64,000 nt of DNA from assembly GCA_037976565.1 (NCBI GenBank), contig CP137675.1, positions 5,032,364 to 5,096,363 on the forward strand, given 5' to 3'. Numbering within the stretch: the first letter of the stretch is position 1; the number at the start of each line of letters is the position of its first letter. Origin of the DNA: Mesocentrotus franciscanus. Taxonomy: Eukaryota > Echinodermata > Echinoidea > Camarodonta > Strongylocentrotidae. Positions 20,979 through 34,611 of the stretch are shown here, piece by piece. The position numbers and the translations under genes were made by a program. The notes beneath the pieces were generated by a model. It worked only from the letters and a program-made list of their open reading frames with translations. It was not told where the DNA came from and made no database searches.

Positions 20979-23900
20979 CTGTAAGAAACAATCAAAGAAA
21001 ACAGATTATGGTCTAGTACTCCTCTCAAAAGCAAAGAATTAGTATGTCTTATGACACACGTTCCAGTGACAATTGCTCTGCAGTTAATTTCTACTATCAA
21101 CTAAACTGCTAACTTCAACCTCAGACCTAACACTTAACACAAATGAAATCCCAAACCTCACTATACCTATTACACAATCCAATCTTAACTCAACATCATT
21201 GATGAAATAAATCCCAAGGTAAATGTCATTGGAGCATACATGAACGTCGTCACAACACCACTTGAATTAACATTGTATGAAGGACTTTGTTTTGTCTCTG
21301 ATTGTTTGACAAGTCATTAAACTGTACACACTTTTCAACCAACTATCATAGAATAATGTACTAGTATGGTAAGGTCAAGCTTTGTACAATGCATTCCAAT
21401 TTGAAAACAAACCAGAAAGGAAAAAACTAAAAAACATTCTAATTCCACATGACCCCTGGCCATGTATTGGTATCATTTTCTTAAAGTCTTAAAATGTGAA
21501 ATCTGAAACCAGCCAAGAAATGAAAAGCAGACGTCATTCAGAATGAACAATACACTAGCACGTCAATAATGGTCTGCTAGATGTTCCCACTAGGTTTGTG
21601 AGTGAACTTTATTCTGACCCAGCTAAGTGCAGTGCGCTCTAAAATGTGTATCATTTCTGATTAAAAGAGAAAACATGTACAGGTTTCTAAACAAAAGACA
21701 AAAAAATGGCATTTGATCCATGATTTTTATGGATTTCATGCACGGAACTATACATTTTATACATGTCTGCTTGAAGGTATTTCACCCGGAAACTACATGT
21801 ACATTGTACAGTACATGTATGTTAATCCATAAATGCATTCATGAATTGGCACCAATTTATCTGCAAGAACTAATCCATGAATATAAACCCTCACGTAATC
21901 TTCGGTCATCTTCTCAGTTAAACCTAATGTCTACTTCTGTATCAACTCTTTCTTATGGCCATCGCTCTTTTCCAAAGCTTCTGCTGAACTTTGGAACAAA
22001 CTACCGTTAAATGTAAAAACTGTCAAACTGTTAGCCAATTCAAAACTTCTCTTAAGACACATTTATTCAAAATTGCTTTTAATGATTAACTTACTCTGTT
22101 CACATTGATGTGTATTTCTTATGTATTGTAATTTGTAGGTTTATTTGCACTTTTTGTTTTGTTTAATATGTAATTGTTTATCAGTCTATTCTGTTTGTTA
22201 TAGCGCTTAGAGACTTCGGTGGTAAGCGCTTTATAAACGTTGTTATTATTATTATTATTATTATCCATTGCCTACTGGAACCATGTGGTCCCTGTATTAA
22301 GCCTATGGCAATGAAGGGATTCAGTAGTCAACGTGTTAAGACTACAGACTTATGATCAGACACATTGTCAGTCTGATACAATACAATACAACACACAACT
22401 GTACATTTACAATATCAACATCATAGCAAAATTGCAATAATGCTACACCTGCTTGTATGTATTTAGGAGAATTTGAAAAAAAATTGTATCAAACATTCTA
22501 GAACCTATAGCTCTAGAGTATTGACTGTATAATCAGATAATCACTCAGTAAATGTACATAAATGCATAGCTGCATGGAGGTGCTATTTTCACAAAAGATT
22601 TATAATACAATACTTGAATTGTATTACTTGTTACAGTGACAGGTTGCAAACTGAATCCATGATGTCAGCGTGAGAGGTAAAAATCTTTAACGTCTTTTCA
22701 CAACAGAAATGCTGTGTGAATTAAATTTTGTTCGCCTTAACAGATCACAATCTTTCAATAATGCACTGCCTTGGGCAAACAAGTTATAAAGAAATAAATT
22801 GAATCAAGATTTAGATGCAAAGGTGAAGGATTAGCAAAATGGAAAGTATATATGTGGGTGAAATTCCTAAAGCTTTCAATTTCCATGAGTTTTACATTAC
22901 AACAATGATTTAATTTGCGATACCACAATCCAAAATATCTTTTCTGTTCTCAAATACCTTAATTCAGGTTTGCAAAATGTAATTTCTGATCAGGAGTAGA
23001 GAGAAAAATAATTATAGATTTCTTATTAATTAGAACTGGAAAATCCCAAGGATTCACTGAATGTTCAAATCTAACTAACTTGGTAAAATAATTTATAATC
23101 ATTTAAAAATTCAAATACCATAATCCAGAAAATTTTTAGGCATGAAATTTTTGCAATTTGCTAAGGACGGCCATGGTTATTCCATGAAAATGTCAACTTT
23201 TAGTGATAATGCAAAGTATAATTTTAACCTTTTCCTTTTTTCCCCAGTGGAATACCCATGATTTGACTTCTATAGAGAAATATTCAGCTTTTTTCATCGA
23301 TTTTTAAATAAATATTTTGACCAAAATTTTTAATCCCCTATATTAAATTAAACATGTTTATAGTGAAATGTGGTTAATCTCACATTGAGGATTTTTCAGA
23401 AATTTATGCTGTCATCATAATAAAGTTAATAGAATCTAGTAAGGACTAAAGGGAATTGTACATCTAATGTAGGACCAAAATGTCTAAAAATATGAAAAGG
23501 CTTAGGATTTAAAGATGGTCAAAGAGTCCAGAAGATTGTTGTACTGTCTGTCACGTTTTTTAAGGTATTCTTTACTTTTACAATAAATTAGATCTACTTT
23601 TTGGAATAAAATTGTATAAGTCTTGCTCTTTGATGTGGGGGAGGGAGTCCCATTTCTCCTGCTTATTTGGTGGAATACAATAATAAGAAGATAATTATGA
23701 ACCATAATTTGATGTTCCATCTGTCACATTGTACATTTACAGCATTATTATGATCCAATACAGATGACCACTTGCCCCTTTAGAACAAAAGGATTAAAGG
23801 TATTTAATGATTGAAATTTTGATTACTTTAAAAATTGTATTTTGTGTACAATTTCAATATTTCCTGCTCACTTTTTTGGAATTTTTACCCCAAATCCAGA

Positions 23901-24702
23901 TGAAATTTAAGATGTATACAAGCAGGTTAATACAAGAAGGAACTACAAGTCATAATCTGAATATACACTTTTGATTGAAGTTTATCCATGGAGGAGAGTT
24001 AAGTCAAAATGCATCAAAGCATAACTTGATTGGTATATGGTCCCTTCTTCCACGCTGAACAATTTATTGGGCAGGGCTTGAAGACAAAAAAACATTTTCC
24101 CCATTTTAAGAACAAAAGGACATAGTTCACACTCTACATTAAAGTGACTTGGTAACATTGCCTCAGATTCTGAAACAAAATACAAAATACAGGATTTTGC
24201 TCATGCTGCAATCATAATTATAAACCTTTAGGTCAGTCAGGAATCCCATTACTTTTACAAGCAGATCGCCTGTCTGATTATCAAGATATTTATGATTGGA
24301 AATCGAAATTTCATTTTTCGTTTTTTGAACGGTTTTTATAACACTACAGTCTATTGGATAAAAAGAGTACCCGGTATGGTAAAACCGGTCACTCAAAGAT
24401 TTTTACTTTTTTGAGGCACTTCATGATCATTTTGAAGCGCAATTTTTTTAGGGCTTCCATATTACACCATATCACAGACACTGATAACACGTAGGACCAT
24501 GCATCTCATATTTAACATTGTTAAACGATGCCTTTAACATAAGCATCTTCATTATTACATGAAACACGAAATATCAGGTACAGACATCAAAATGAGAGGG
24601 TTGGATGTCATGTCTGTCTCGCTGGAATCGCATAAATCTGAACCACGCAAGATATTCACGTTTCTAGTTTTTAAATAATATTAACGTTGGAGCCCAACTT
24701 AC
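20979..24702 (-). other. Intron 4 (3.7 kb)
   Basis: Contains the 3' end of a LINE in opposite orientation to the gene (21820-22264). The remainder is AT-rich, with no further exon recognised. Confidence 0.6.
21820..22264 (+). mobile_element. 5'-truncated LINE 3' end (CR1/L2-like)
   Basis: Translates in pieces to LIHKCIHELAPIYLQELIHE, YKPSRNLRSSSQLNLM and YGHRSFPK, then after a frameshift LWNKLPLNVKTVKLLANSK. This is the conserved C-terminal tail of reverse-transcriptase proteins of CR1/L2-type LINEs (K-LHGLAP-YL ... PSR-LRSS ... YG-R-F ... LWN-LP). It ends in GCGCTTTATAAACG followed by (TTA)n. Frameshifted and truncated, so dead. Confidence 0.8.
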
Positions 24703-24853
24703 TCCATTTCAAGTCCTCCATCACGCCCCTCTATTCTCCGAAGATTCCTGAGGAAGTTCAGGCTCACAAGAGAGTTGGCCCTGCGGACAATCAAGGCATC
24801 ACTAATGACCTCAATCATACCCAAATTTCTCTCCAATTCTTTCAACACGTTGC
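24703..24853 (-). CDS. InR: InR exon 4: L2 N-terminal half
   Basis: 49 codons plus two bases at each end. Acceptor TTTCACAG; donor GTAAGT. Encodes NVLKELERNLGMIEVISDAL, then IVRRANSLVSLNFLRNLRRI and EGRDGGLEM. This is the L2 solenoid segment equivalent to human ELEANLGLIEEISGYLKIR. It joins exon 3 as HGRGNVLKEL and exon 5 as EMDQYSLY, both in phase. Confidence 0.95.
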
Positions 24854-25643
24854 CTGTGAAATGAAAAAATAAGGAGAAACAAAAAAGAAATTATAACAAC
24901 CACGGTCAATTTATATCCAATATGTAAAGCAAGAGGCGTGGAAATCAGTTGAAGGAAACTGATTACTATTTATCTGCATGTATACAAGTATGAGCCATGT
25001 TTTTTTTTTTAAACCTACAAGTCTATGGGTAGCAGCTGTACACAACTGCCATCTTGGATTTATGCGCATGTTACATACTAAGAACTACAGTCAAAGTATG
25101 AATGAAGCTACCGTATTATAATGCTCATTGATATCATTTAACCATGGAGTTGCACAATGCAGATTTTCGAGACATAGCACGTGCTGGGGGGGGGCACAAA
25201 TAAATGGTTGTCCTTCTCCCCCTCCCCCTTAAAGAAAAGTTTCCTAACAGGGACAAAGGACAGGGAGATGGTGGGAAAAGGATACATTTAATATGGTGCA
25301 ATATATGTGCACATGGTTACAGAGTTGGCTCCGTAGCTCAGAACAATTCAACATTCGAATATATCGAAAGTAAAGAGTGGAATGCGCATTAGGGTTTGGT
25401 ACCAAGTCAAAATGGTATACAACTTGAAGCAAAGTGTTTTCACAGTATCCATAATGGTCTTACTATTCCAGATTTTAAGGTTTTCTTCATTGGTTTCATG
25501 CATTAGACGGGAAGTTCAGTGAATTTTCCTTTCAGAAAGCATCGTAAATCTGATCTACAAAGTATGAAAAAGCATGCAGAAGCAACATGTTCAAAGGCAA
25601 AAAAATCTTAAGCCTTATGAGATCCATAGGTCATACTAATCAC

Positions 25644-26332
25644 TAGTGTTGTAACATCACGGATATTTCCAATTCCGTTTAACCGCTAGTCAAAACCGGA
25701 CGGTTTTCGGTTAAACGAAAATTACTCACTTTTGCCAAGGTCGCCGCTGATTGTAAGAATAGTGGTCGGCACTGGGCGGCGCGGCCCGACCAGCGCGGGG
25801 GATTTTCGCCCACCACTTCTGATGAAAAACACTGCTTTCAACCGGCACTAATTTCACATAAAAACGTAACTATTCGTCAAGAAAAATATTACTTACATTC
25901 ATATTTCCGTCTTTACTTGTGTTTTATTTGCAATTGTACAAGAATCATGATTTCAATTTGACATAAACTGATTATTTTTAAAGATTTGCCGAGTGTTGTT
26001 GTCTAAAGTTGCGATTCATGAAGGCTGCCATATTGAATGTACCGATGTACATGTTATAATACACAGAGATAGCAGCTCAGGCTCGTTCCATTACTGTTCT
26101 TATAAATGTTTATTTTCAATAAGTTTAATTTTTTTCTCGTAATTTTCCGGAATAAATAAACTAAAATACTGTAAGATATATTTTATTCTATTATTTATAT
26201 TGTAAAATTTGTCCGAAATTTTACACTAAAAAAAAAAAAAAAAAAATCGGGTAAACGAAACCGTCACATTCAAAACGGATAGTGCCATGGACGGTCGGAT
26301 ACCGGACGGTTAAACGTTTGATCACAGCACTA
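25644..26332. mobile_element. hAT-like element with 8-bp target duplication CTAATCAC
   Basis: Ends TAGTGTTGTAACATC and, inverted from the right, TAGTGCTGTGATC. CTAATCAC is directly repeated outside both ends (25636-25643 and 26333-26340). Subterminal GTTTAACCG/CGGTTAAAC motifs occur in inverse orientation. An 8-bp target duplication is typical of hAT transposons. No transposase frame is visible. Confidence 0.8.
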
Positions 26333-27879
26333 CTAATCACTTTCGGGCTAATGTCCATGGCTCAGATTAGCAGGCTAATGTTGAAAACTCAGGCTCATGA
26401 AAACGAGCCGCCTCAAGAAGAATGGGCAAGGTTGAAAGACGGTGGATGAGAAACCGGTGGTGACAAACAGATATATGAGCTTCTTGGCAATTAAGCGTAA
26501 ATTTAACTCTACTTCTGGGACTTCCCTAGCTGTATATAGCACTATTACGCTTGATTGATCACCCAACTTCACTCTCATTGCTATGGGATTGCTTGAGAGA
26601 CGTGAGGAGAAATTCCTGATAAGGGCAATTCCTGCAATTCGTCCCCGTACGTGAAATTATCCTTTATTTCATCCTTGATACTGAACATGACAAATGTAAG
26701 TGATACCAGAAAGAACATTAGTCCATTGAGAGATTTTTTTCCTCCCTTTTCGAACAAATAAAAGGATAAAAGACTTGGGTCGTACAGGTCTCATGGCACA
26801 AAATCAACCACAGGAAGACTATCATCTTATCAAACAACTTTTCAAACTTAATGAACTTCTTACAAAATAAAAAAATAGTTTGTTGATTTGTCTGTTAATG
26901 TTACAGATCTCCCCATGACCATTCACTTTCTATAACATGTGGTTATAATACGGTAGGTCATGGGTATATATTTTTCAATATCACACATTGGAATAGCTGA
27001 TTTTGTGAAGGAATCCTCCAATGCCATTAGCAATAGTAACTTGGCCAAAATAGAAATCACATTCACACGTGTGATAGCCAGAAATAGTATTTAGTTGGAG
27101 AGGGTACTGACGACTTTGAACATGCAAGTCATGTCAGGTATTTCATAACCTCACGTAAATGACATGATGAAAGCACTCATTCGCTCTCATTCCATCCTGC
27201 CCCTATATACCCTCATCGTCCTAATGGTTGCAGTTCTAATGGTTTGCAACTGGCTACTACCCCCATTGATTGATGCATTAAACAGTCAGGACACATTGGT
27301 TTCGGTTTACCTGCACCCCATCCCAAATAACTAGCATACCAATTTCTCTCTCTGTCTCCCTCCATCCCTCCCCCTTGTCCATTTCTCCATTGCCAGGCAC
27401 TCTCTCTGACCCTTCAAATTGGCACTATTATTGCTGCGCTCTGTTGAATAAACAGCATCCCCAGCTTAGACATGAGACAAACAAAGTGTGACCCTTGACC
27501 TGAGAAACATTAACTTAGAAGCTGATGACTCTTGATAGCTGAAGTAGGAAAAGCTCGCAGACAAAACAATCTTGAAAACATGGGATCCTGGAGGCATGAA
27601 CAAATATTTCATGAGCAGTAATATTTCATATCAAGTTTTAGAAGAGAAAAATGTTTCAATAGGAATAAACATTATAGAACTCACTCTTCTAAAAGTCCAG
27701 TTATAAAGAAAGAATCTCAAATAATATATAGTCGTGTTTCATCACCAAGATACATTCTTTAAAAAGGTATTTTCAAGAAGTATATAATATAGCCAGTAAC
27801 ACTACCAAAGCTGGGAAGAATATCAAGGTCAGATTTGTCTCAGGAAACCATAACATTTTAACAAAATAGTAATCTATAT

Positions 27880-28200
27880 ATTAATACGCAAAATCGTCGC
27901 GGGGGGTAAAAACGGTTCATGAAAAACGTCTTTCCTCGACCGCGCCCCCCTTCGCCGAGGCGCGGGAACGGCGACACAATTATACGAGGCATGTCTCCCA
28001 TATCCGCGTGCCACGTCGACCCGCGGTCGCCGTCGATGTCGTTAAAGGTGGTTTCGGGGTCCCGGGAGGACGGCGGACGAGCACGGCCGTCGTTGTCCGT
28101 GGAAGAAGGCGACGAACCCGCGAGTGAGGCAGCAAGGCGTGCACCCGCCCTCTGTCTAATCAAGGAGATACACTTTAAGAGACGATTCACTCTATAATGT
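27880..28200. repeat. GC-rich island of unknown nature
   Basis: Sharp switch from AT-rich intron to GC- and CpG-rich sequence (CGTCGCGGGG, CCGCGCCCCC, GTCGACCCGCGG). Open on both strands (minus 27858-28277, plus 27919-28197), as expected for GC-rich DNA. The minus frame gives a low-complexity Arg/Gly/Pro-rich protein I do not recognise. It could be an exon of an unrelated gene, a CpG island or transposon debris. Confidence 0.4.
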
Positions 28201-29149
28201 GTTGTAGCAGATACACGCTGCAACAGAGCGGGCCTACCCGTGTTAGGCATCTTGCTTATGATATGCTTTGTAGGCACTTTACGGGCATGCCAGAGAAATA
28301 CACAGCATACGACAATCCACTCAAGTCATGTGGCGTAGCAAGTACAAGGCGCAACGGGTTGGGCCTGTCCGGTGTTAGGCATCTTGCTATATATAGGCCT
28401 TTGCAGCAGCCAAACTGACGATCGAGAACGTATTATGTTGGTTCTACGCCCAGGCCACACACACACACAGTTGAGTTAATTCGTGCGACAGCTGCGATAT
28501 ATGGCACAAACCGTCCGATTTTTCGCGTAAAATCTTTACTTTGAAAATATTTATACATATTCTGTGAACCATGTCAACATAATCATAGTCCAAGCTTCTG
28601 CTTTATTGGTCTTTTCATGAAAACTACATTAAAATACAACAACAATAACGCAAATAGATTGTAATTATCGAGACCATATAACTGACGAGAAGGTAAATTC
28701 AGCGAGCTCACGTAATATCAAATGCCTCCGCACGGGCAACTCCGCGGTGCCAGTCACGGCGCTCACGCCATGCAATTTACTGTACCCTGTGCGGTAACTG
28801 CAGCACTCTACTGCTGTACCTGTAATACTGGCTGTATAGCGTGTCTTTAGATTCTTCAATGTTTCGTGTTTGAGCCGTGCAATGAATTGTTGTTTTCTTT
28901 TATTTCTTTATTGAATGTGATGTGAATGTGAGTACGGTACATGCTATTACAGAAGTGTCCAAGGAATGATAGGCCTACAGGTGGAAGGGATATAAAACAA
29001 TTATACAATGACTCATTCTCGGAACAAGCTAAAACTATTCGCACTCGGGAACAGTACTGTTCTCTCTGGGGCCGCGATCGATGGCCCTCGGGATAATATA
29101 ATACGATTTGATGTTCCTTCGATGCGAATAGTTTTAGCTAGATCCTCGA

Positions 29150-29455
29150 GTCACTTCGAGTGTCATTGTATATTTGTATATTTGTATATTATTTTCATTG
29201 TAGGACTAAATTAACTTAGTAATGTGTGAAAATAACCAAAATGATAATGGGAGTGAAGTGCATGAGAACAATATTCGTAGGCCTATCAGGGCGTCAATCC
29301 ATTATCCTTCGAGTGTCATTGTATATTTGTATATTATTTTCATTGTAGGACTAAATTAACTTAGCAATGTGTGAAAAAACCAAAATGATAATGGGAGTGA
29401 AGTGCATGCTGAGAACAATATTCGTAGGCCTATCAGGGCGTCAATCCATTATCCT
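29150..29455 (+). repeat. Tandem duplication, two units of about 150 bp
   Basis: CTTCGAGTGTCATTGTATAT through GGCGTCAATCCATTATCC occurs twice in a row (about 29155-29308 and 29309-29452), with a few substitutions and small indels. Confidence 0.85.
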
Positions 29456-29589
29456 GGGGGCACGGGGACACGTCCCCCCACGAATTTTCAGGTGGTGAAA
29501 TGTCCCCCCACGATTTGGGGTTAAAATCTTTCCTTTTTCTTTCTTTCTCTCTTTCTCTCTCTGTTGACTTCGCGGGGGAACTTTATTCA

Positions 29590-29815
29590 AACAGTCGAGA
29601 ACGGTACTATGAAACGTCTTCTTTCTCTAAAAATTTAATGAAACAGGGATTAAGAGTCGAGAACGGTACAACGAATCGTCTTCTTTCTCTAATAATTATG
29701 AAACGTCAAAACTTACGCGCTTCGAGGAGGTGGAAACTGAATTCAGACAAAGATTAAGAGTCGAGAACCGTACAACCAATCGTCTTCTTTCTCTAAAAAT
29801 GTAATGAAACGTCAA
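29590..29815 (+). repeat. Triplicated GTCGAGAACGGTAC...CGTCTTCTTTCTCTAA unit
   Basis: Three imperfect units, beginning near 29597, 29656 and 29758, each with GTCGAGAACGGTAC (or a close variant) and TCGTCTTCTTTCTCTAA about 20 bases on. They lie after a T/C-rich stretch. Likely mobile-element debris. Confidence 0.65.
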
Positions 29816-29882
29816 AGATGAAAAAGACAATAAATGAACCGGTCACCAATGAAAGTACATGCCGTGAAACAGCGTAACTATA

Positions 29883-30592
29883 ACTCCGGGAAGCTCCAAC
29901 ACACCGGCGCGCATCGAACCGATAACACTATAGTGGGGGCTTCTAAAACAGCCGATGGGGCAACATTACTGTTAAATCTGCAATAGTAATACTACAATTT
30001 TACATCATAGGGTGCACGAATCCTCAGGGCATAACAATGATCAAATTCATAATTTGAAGAAATCTTGATGGGAAAAAGGGTTATTCAAAGCCTACACAAG
30101 CGATTCTTTCATGATAGCGTCGATTCAAAATGGCGAAGACATACGCATGCGCGGCAGAGCCGCAGAAAGTATGAATATTCATGCTATCGGCGCCGATCGC
30201 TCGAAATCGCTGAATATGCACGACTCGAACAAACAGAGCGGTGAATGTAAACCCAGGTCCCTCGGCCCTTCTCAACCTCGTGCATATTCAGCGATTTGGC
30301 GTCGGGCTCGATAGCATGAATATTCATACTTTCTGCGGCTCTGCGTACTGTCTCTTCGCCATTTTGAATCGGCGACACATGGAAGAATCGTTGTGTAGGG
30401 CTTTGAATAACCCTTTTTTCCCATCGAAGATTTCTTCAAATTATGAATTCAAGTGATCATTGTTATGCCCTGAGGATTCGTGCACCCTATGATGTGTAAA
30501 CTACTACTGCAGATTTAACAGTAATGTTGCCCCATCGGCTGTTTAAGCCACTACAGTGTTACAGCTCCTGCGTGTTGGAGCTTCCGGAGTTA
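29883..30592. repeat. Large palindrome (foldback), arms about 330-350 bp
   Basis: The left arm from AACTCCGGGAAGCTCCAACA to near 30235 is mirrored by the right arm ending GAGCTTCCGGAGTT. Landmarks in both arms, in inverse order: CAGCCGATGGGGCAACATTA, AGGGTGCACGAATCCTCAGG, GATTCAAAATGGCGAAGA, GCCGCAGAAAGTATGAATAT. Both strands therefore encode the same spurious SMNIHTFCGSA peptide. The spacer is only a few tens of bases. Confidence 0.9.
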
Positions 30593-33112
30593 ACTAGAGA
30601 GAGAGTGACATGTAATTGTGTCCCCATGCTCAAACTCGGATTGCAATGACGCCCTTGATTCGTATAGATAACGAGAGTGAGGATCCGGGAAAGGGATAGT
30701 GAGAATAATAGGAACGAAGTGACGACAATAATCGTAAATAACGAAAGTGAAAACGAAGGTAAAGTCTAAAATATCTGCATCAATTTTGATTACAAATTAT
30801 TGATTTCACTGTTTTCTTCCAGTTTTCAAGTTTTATTACATAATTCAGATAAAAATTAAAAATTCAAAACGATACATGATGGGACAGCAAACAAAAGGTT
30901 GGTATTCTAACGAGTAAAATATTAATGAAAAGAAGAAGAAAAATTATAAAATGATAAAAAGTAGGCATATACAATAAAGAAAAATAATATCATCTAGCAC
31001 AGAAATATCTTTTTTTTAATATAATAAAAATTATAATTAAAAATTATTATTAAAAAAATCAAACAAAAAAACAAAAAAAAAATCGATAGCACATATCTAT
31101 TTTAAAGTATTTACAACCCCCTCCCACCCTCCCTAGAATCCCGTGGATTTTCCACGGGCCCTGCTAGTACCTCTTATAATACAGAGGGAATTTTCTTCTT
31201 TTTATTTCTCAAGAGTCAAGTGAGAAATTAAAAGGACCAGGATGGAAAACGAAAATCCTTGAGATCACAGTTCACATAATCCTATTTTCATATCAAGTTC
31301 TGCATTCCAAATTGGTTTGAACCCAATAAACACAGACTGTGAAGGTTGAGAAAGTGTGAGAGATTACACTGAAGGGAAACATATAAACAGACTAGTATAA
31401 AATGAATAGAGCTGGGGAATGAATACCGGTAGACAAAGTAAAAACAGCACAAATGAACAAAAAAACAAAGTAAATCCTTTAACTGCACATACCTGAAATT
31501 CTTATCTTTAAATAGAAAGAAAACATTAAGAAGAAATAAACAATTAGAAAAGTTTCAATAACAAAATTGAAATAAGATGGAGAAAAATTTCAGAGAACAA
31601 TAGATAAAAGTGAAGAGAGAACAAACAACAGACAAGAATAGAATTAGTAGAATATCAGGTAGAATCCTTAAGAGTGCGCATACTTCCAATTCTTTGTACA
31701 AGAAAAGAAAACATCAAAGTGAAATAAACAAGTAGAAAACAGTTTAAATATTTTGAGAAAACTAAAGGAGGGGAATAATGGAAAGAAAGTGAAAGAGAAA
31801 ACCACAAATGCTGATATTGAGGGTCACTCAGTAAAATATACGGCATATTACAGAGATAATGTTGAGACCATTAAAATACCCAGAGGGTGTGAAAACAAAC
31901 ATCTTGTTTTCTCTAACTTTCACATGAAGGCTTTAGAAATTAGCCATTGCTAATGACACCATGACAGCAAGATAAACATTCTCTTGATGGGATAATTGGG
32001 TTAGACTGTTAGCCCCATTCACACTTCAGTCCGTAAACGTCAAGTTTAGATTGTAGTTTAAAACTTTGAAGTTATCTTGTAGTTACAGACCTTGCCAATA
32101 CTTAGGGTTTATTCAAAGTTTTATATGTTAAGTAGAAAACTACAAGCAGCGGAGGGGAGGGGGGTGTCCTGGGGTCCTCTCTCAAAGTTACCTGCAGTGG
32201 GGATGCAGTTTTCTTCACAAATTTGGCAGGTTGTAGCTTCAACGACTGCTTGCATGACTTGTAGTGTGAAACTTCAAGCTGTAACTGTTTTGGTGCCATG
32301 TGAACCCAGAATCGATGTTAGCGTGTGTTGTTGAAACTTTGAGATTTCAAAAAATTTCAGTTTAAAACTACGACAGAGCTAAGAAAACAGAGCTATTAGT
32401 TTCATTGACATGCACACAAGGAAACGTGTGAAATATGCATTGCATCTCTTAAAATATGGGATGACAGAGGCACATAATCTTGGTCAGCCATCAACAAGCA
32501 AACAAACAAAAATGCACTTTCAGCGGAATTTGAATCGTTTTCAAAATATTACTAATGTTTTAGATTTTGAGGTTCCCACACACACAAAAGTAAGATTCTG
32601 ATCATGATTCAGAGATGAATTCTTAAATCTTTCTAATCACTCCTTGTATGAATGACCCTATTGCTGCCTGTTTAGAAGTGAATGAACTTTGAAAACAATA
32701 AAAGAGAAATGTCCAAACACATGATAGATTCCTAATGACAAAATATGCTTGATATGCTTTGCTCGTTTAGGTGAAGAAAAACAAAAACAGACATTATAAG
32801 CACGCTAAAAACAGCAGATGCTATTGAAATGGGATGATTCTGATTTTTACTTTGGGGTGTAAACTGGAAGCTCATCTTTTTTTTAATCATATGCCATAAT
32901 TTTTAGTCTTACTTTTCTTGAATTTTATTCACAATGATTCAGATTTGTTATGCTTAGTGTAAACAGGAAGTTCCGATTTGTTATCATGTGCCATAATTTT
33001 TGTCTCATTTTTCTTGAATTTGTCATATTGTTGATTTAAAACTACTTCCTGATTGATGAGCAAGATAAACAGCACTACCAAAAAAAAAGATCTGATGTGA
33101 AATACTTGTACC

Positions 33113-33798
33113 TCGTAACAAAAAGAGAAGATTGAGTTCTGGGAATTAAGAGGTGAAAAATAATTTGTGAGCATTATCATTGTTATTATGCAAGTGTGGA
33201 AGAACATCAGATAAAAAAATGTTCCCTGAAAAGCATGGCTCTTCAAATGCCTTAATATTCTAAATATGGCATGTAACTAACCTACATGTAACAGTTTAAA
33301 AATTGTGACAGATTTTTATGCCACATGTTCATGTAGTCCCATATACATATTTCTGTGTACAGTGCTTGTAACTTTACCAAGACTGGGCCAAATTTCTTAT
33401 CATTTTGATGATTCCAGAACCTTGCAGTACACACCAATACTTATATGCTAGATGATCAACCTTTTCTTTCACAATGCAATCGCATTACCAGAACTCAACT
33501 TTATCTAATTTAAAACTTTGAGGAAATGTCTAGAACAATAAACTGAAGTCGATCAAATATTGGTGGTTCAGAGCTATATATACCAGTAGGTGAATTTTAA
33601 AGATAAAGACCAGTTCTGGTCATGTGATTGCATTGTGAAAGAAACGTTGTGGAATCAATCAGAAAAGGTTGATCATCTAGCATATAAGTATTGGTGTGTA
33701 CTGCAAGGTTCTGGAATCATCAAAATGATAACAAATTTGGCCCAGTCTTGGTAAATTAGTTACAAGCACTGTACACAGAAAGATGTATATGGGACTAC
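33113..33798. repeat. Composite repeat: dispersed unit plus its inverted copy
   Basis: 33113-33500 recurs at 57325-57670 (AATTTGTGA, AGAACATCAGATAAAAAAAT, ACTGGGCCAAATTTCTTATC, TTGCAGTACACACCAATACT). From 33333 the sequence also reappears inverted, ending about 33798 (GTATATGGGACTAC). A piece of the middle (AGAACAATAAACTGAAGT) recurs at about 34035. It is a mobile unit of unknown class. Confidence 0.75.
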
Positions 33799-34087
33799 GC
33801 GACCACGTGCACGATATCCATTTGGTCCCAATAGATATAATAATTTACCAAATATATCAATTAGTAGGCCATTTCCCGACTCTCCCGGCAAAATTTGTAT
33901 CATCACGTATTAGTCAAAACATATTCTTTCACATGATTGGTAATGAGAGCTTCCATTTCATTTTTTTGAGAGAGGGGCGTTTCCAAAACTGGTCTTTACC
34001 TTTAAAGAAAAGAAACCAAGCTTTTAGGATATATGTAGAACAATAAACTGAAGTTGACCAAATTTCTGGTGGTTTAGAGCAATATAC

Positions 34088-34128
<41 letters not shown>
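34088..34128 (+). repeat. (TA)n microsatellite
   Basis: About 19 TA dinucleotides in a row. Confidence 0.95.
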
Positions 34129-34129
<1 letters not shown>

Positions 34130-34611
34130 TGAAGTAAACCAATAGCTTTTAAGTCGTATGCTTAACCTGACCTTCCTTCCCCTATCAGATTGTTTGTTTG
34201 CCCAAATATGTCAAATTATGCCTCTAAATTTCCCTCTAATAACTTACAATCCTGCATTCCTAACATTCTCCTTGGTATCAAGCAAATATCAGTATATCAG
34301 TAACGTTTTTATGGAGCTATAATTTTTCATCCTACCCTTTTACCCTCAGCCAATTATCCTTGGTGTATGATGACATATTGTTCTGGTAAACAGGTCTGCA
34401 CAGCTTTGTACATGCACTTGGAAACCATGTATTGATCAACCCACCCCTTTGAAGCTTTGTTCAAGAATCACTAATCAGTGATGTATAAATTGCTTCAATA
34501 TTCAAGCTCATCATATGTAATGAAATACCTAACATTTTATCCTGTATCCACATAGAGACTTAAATAAACCCTAGGCATGTGACCGGACCAATCCCAAACC
34601 AACCTATAAGA

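Noticed and set aside
30081..30456. Similar open frames on both strands sharing SMNIHTFCGSA
   Set aside because: Consequence of the palindrome at 29883-30592, not of two related genes.
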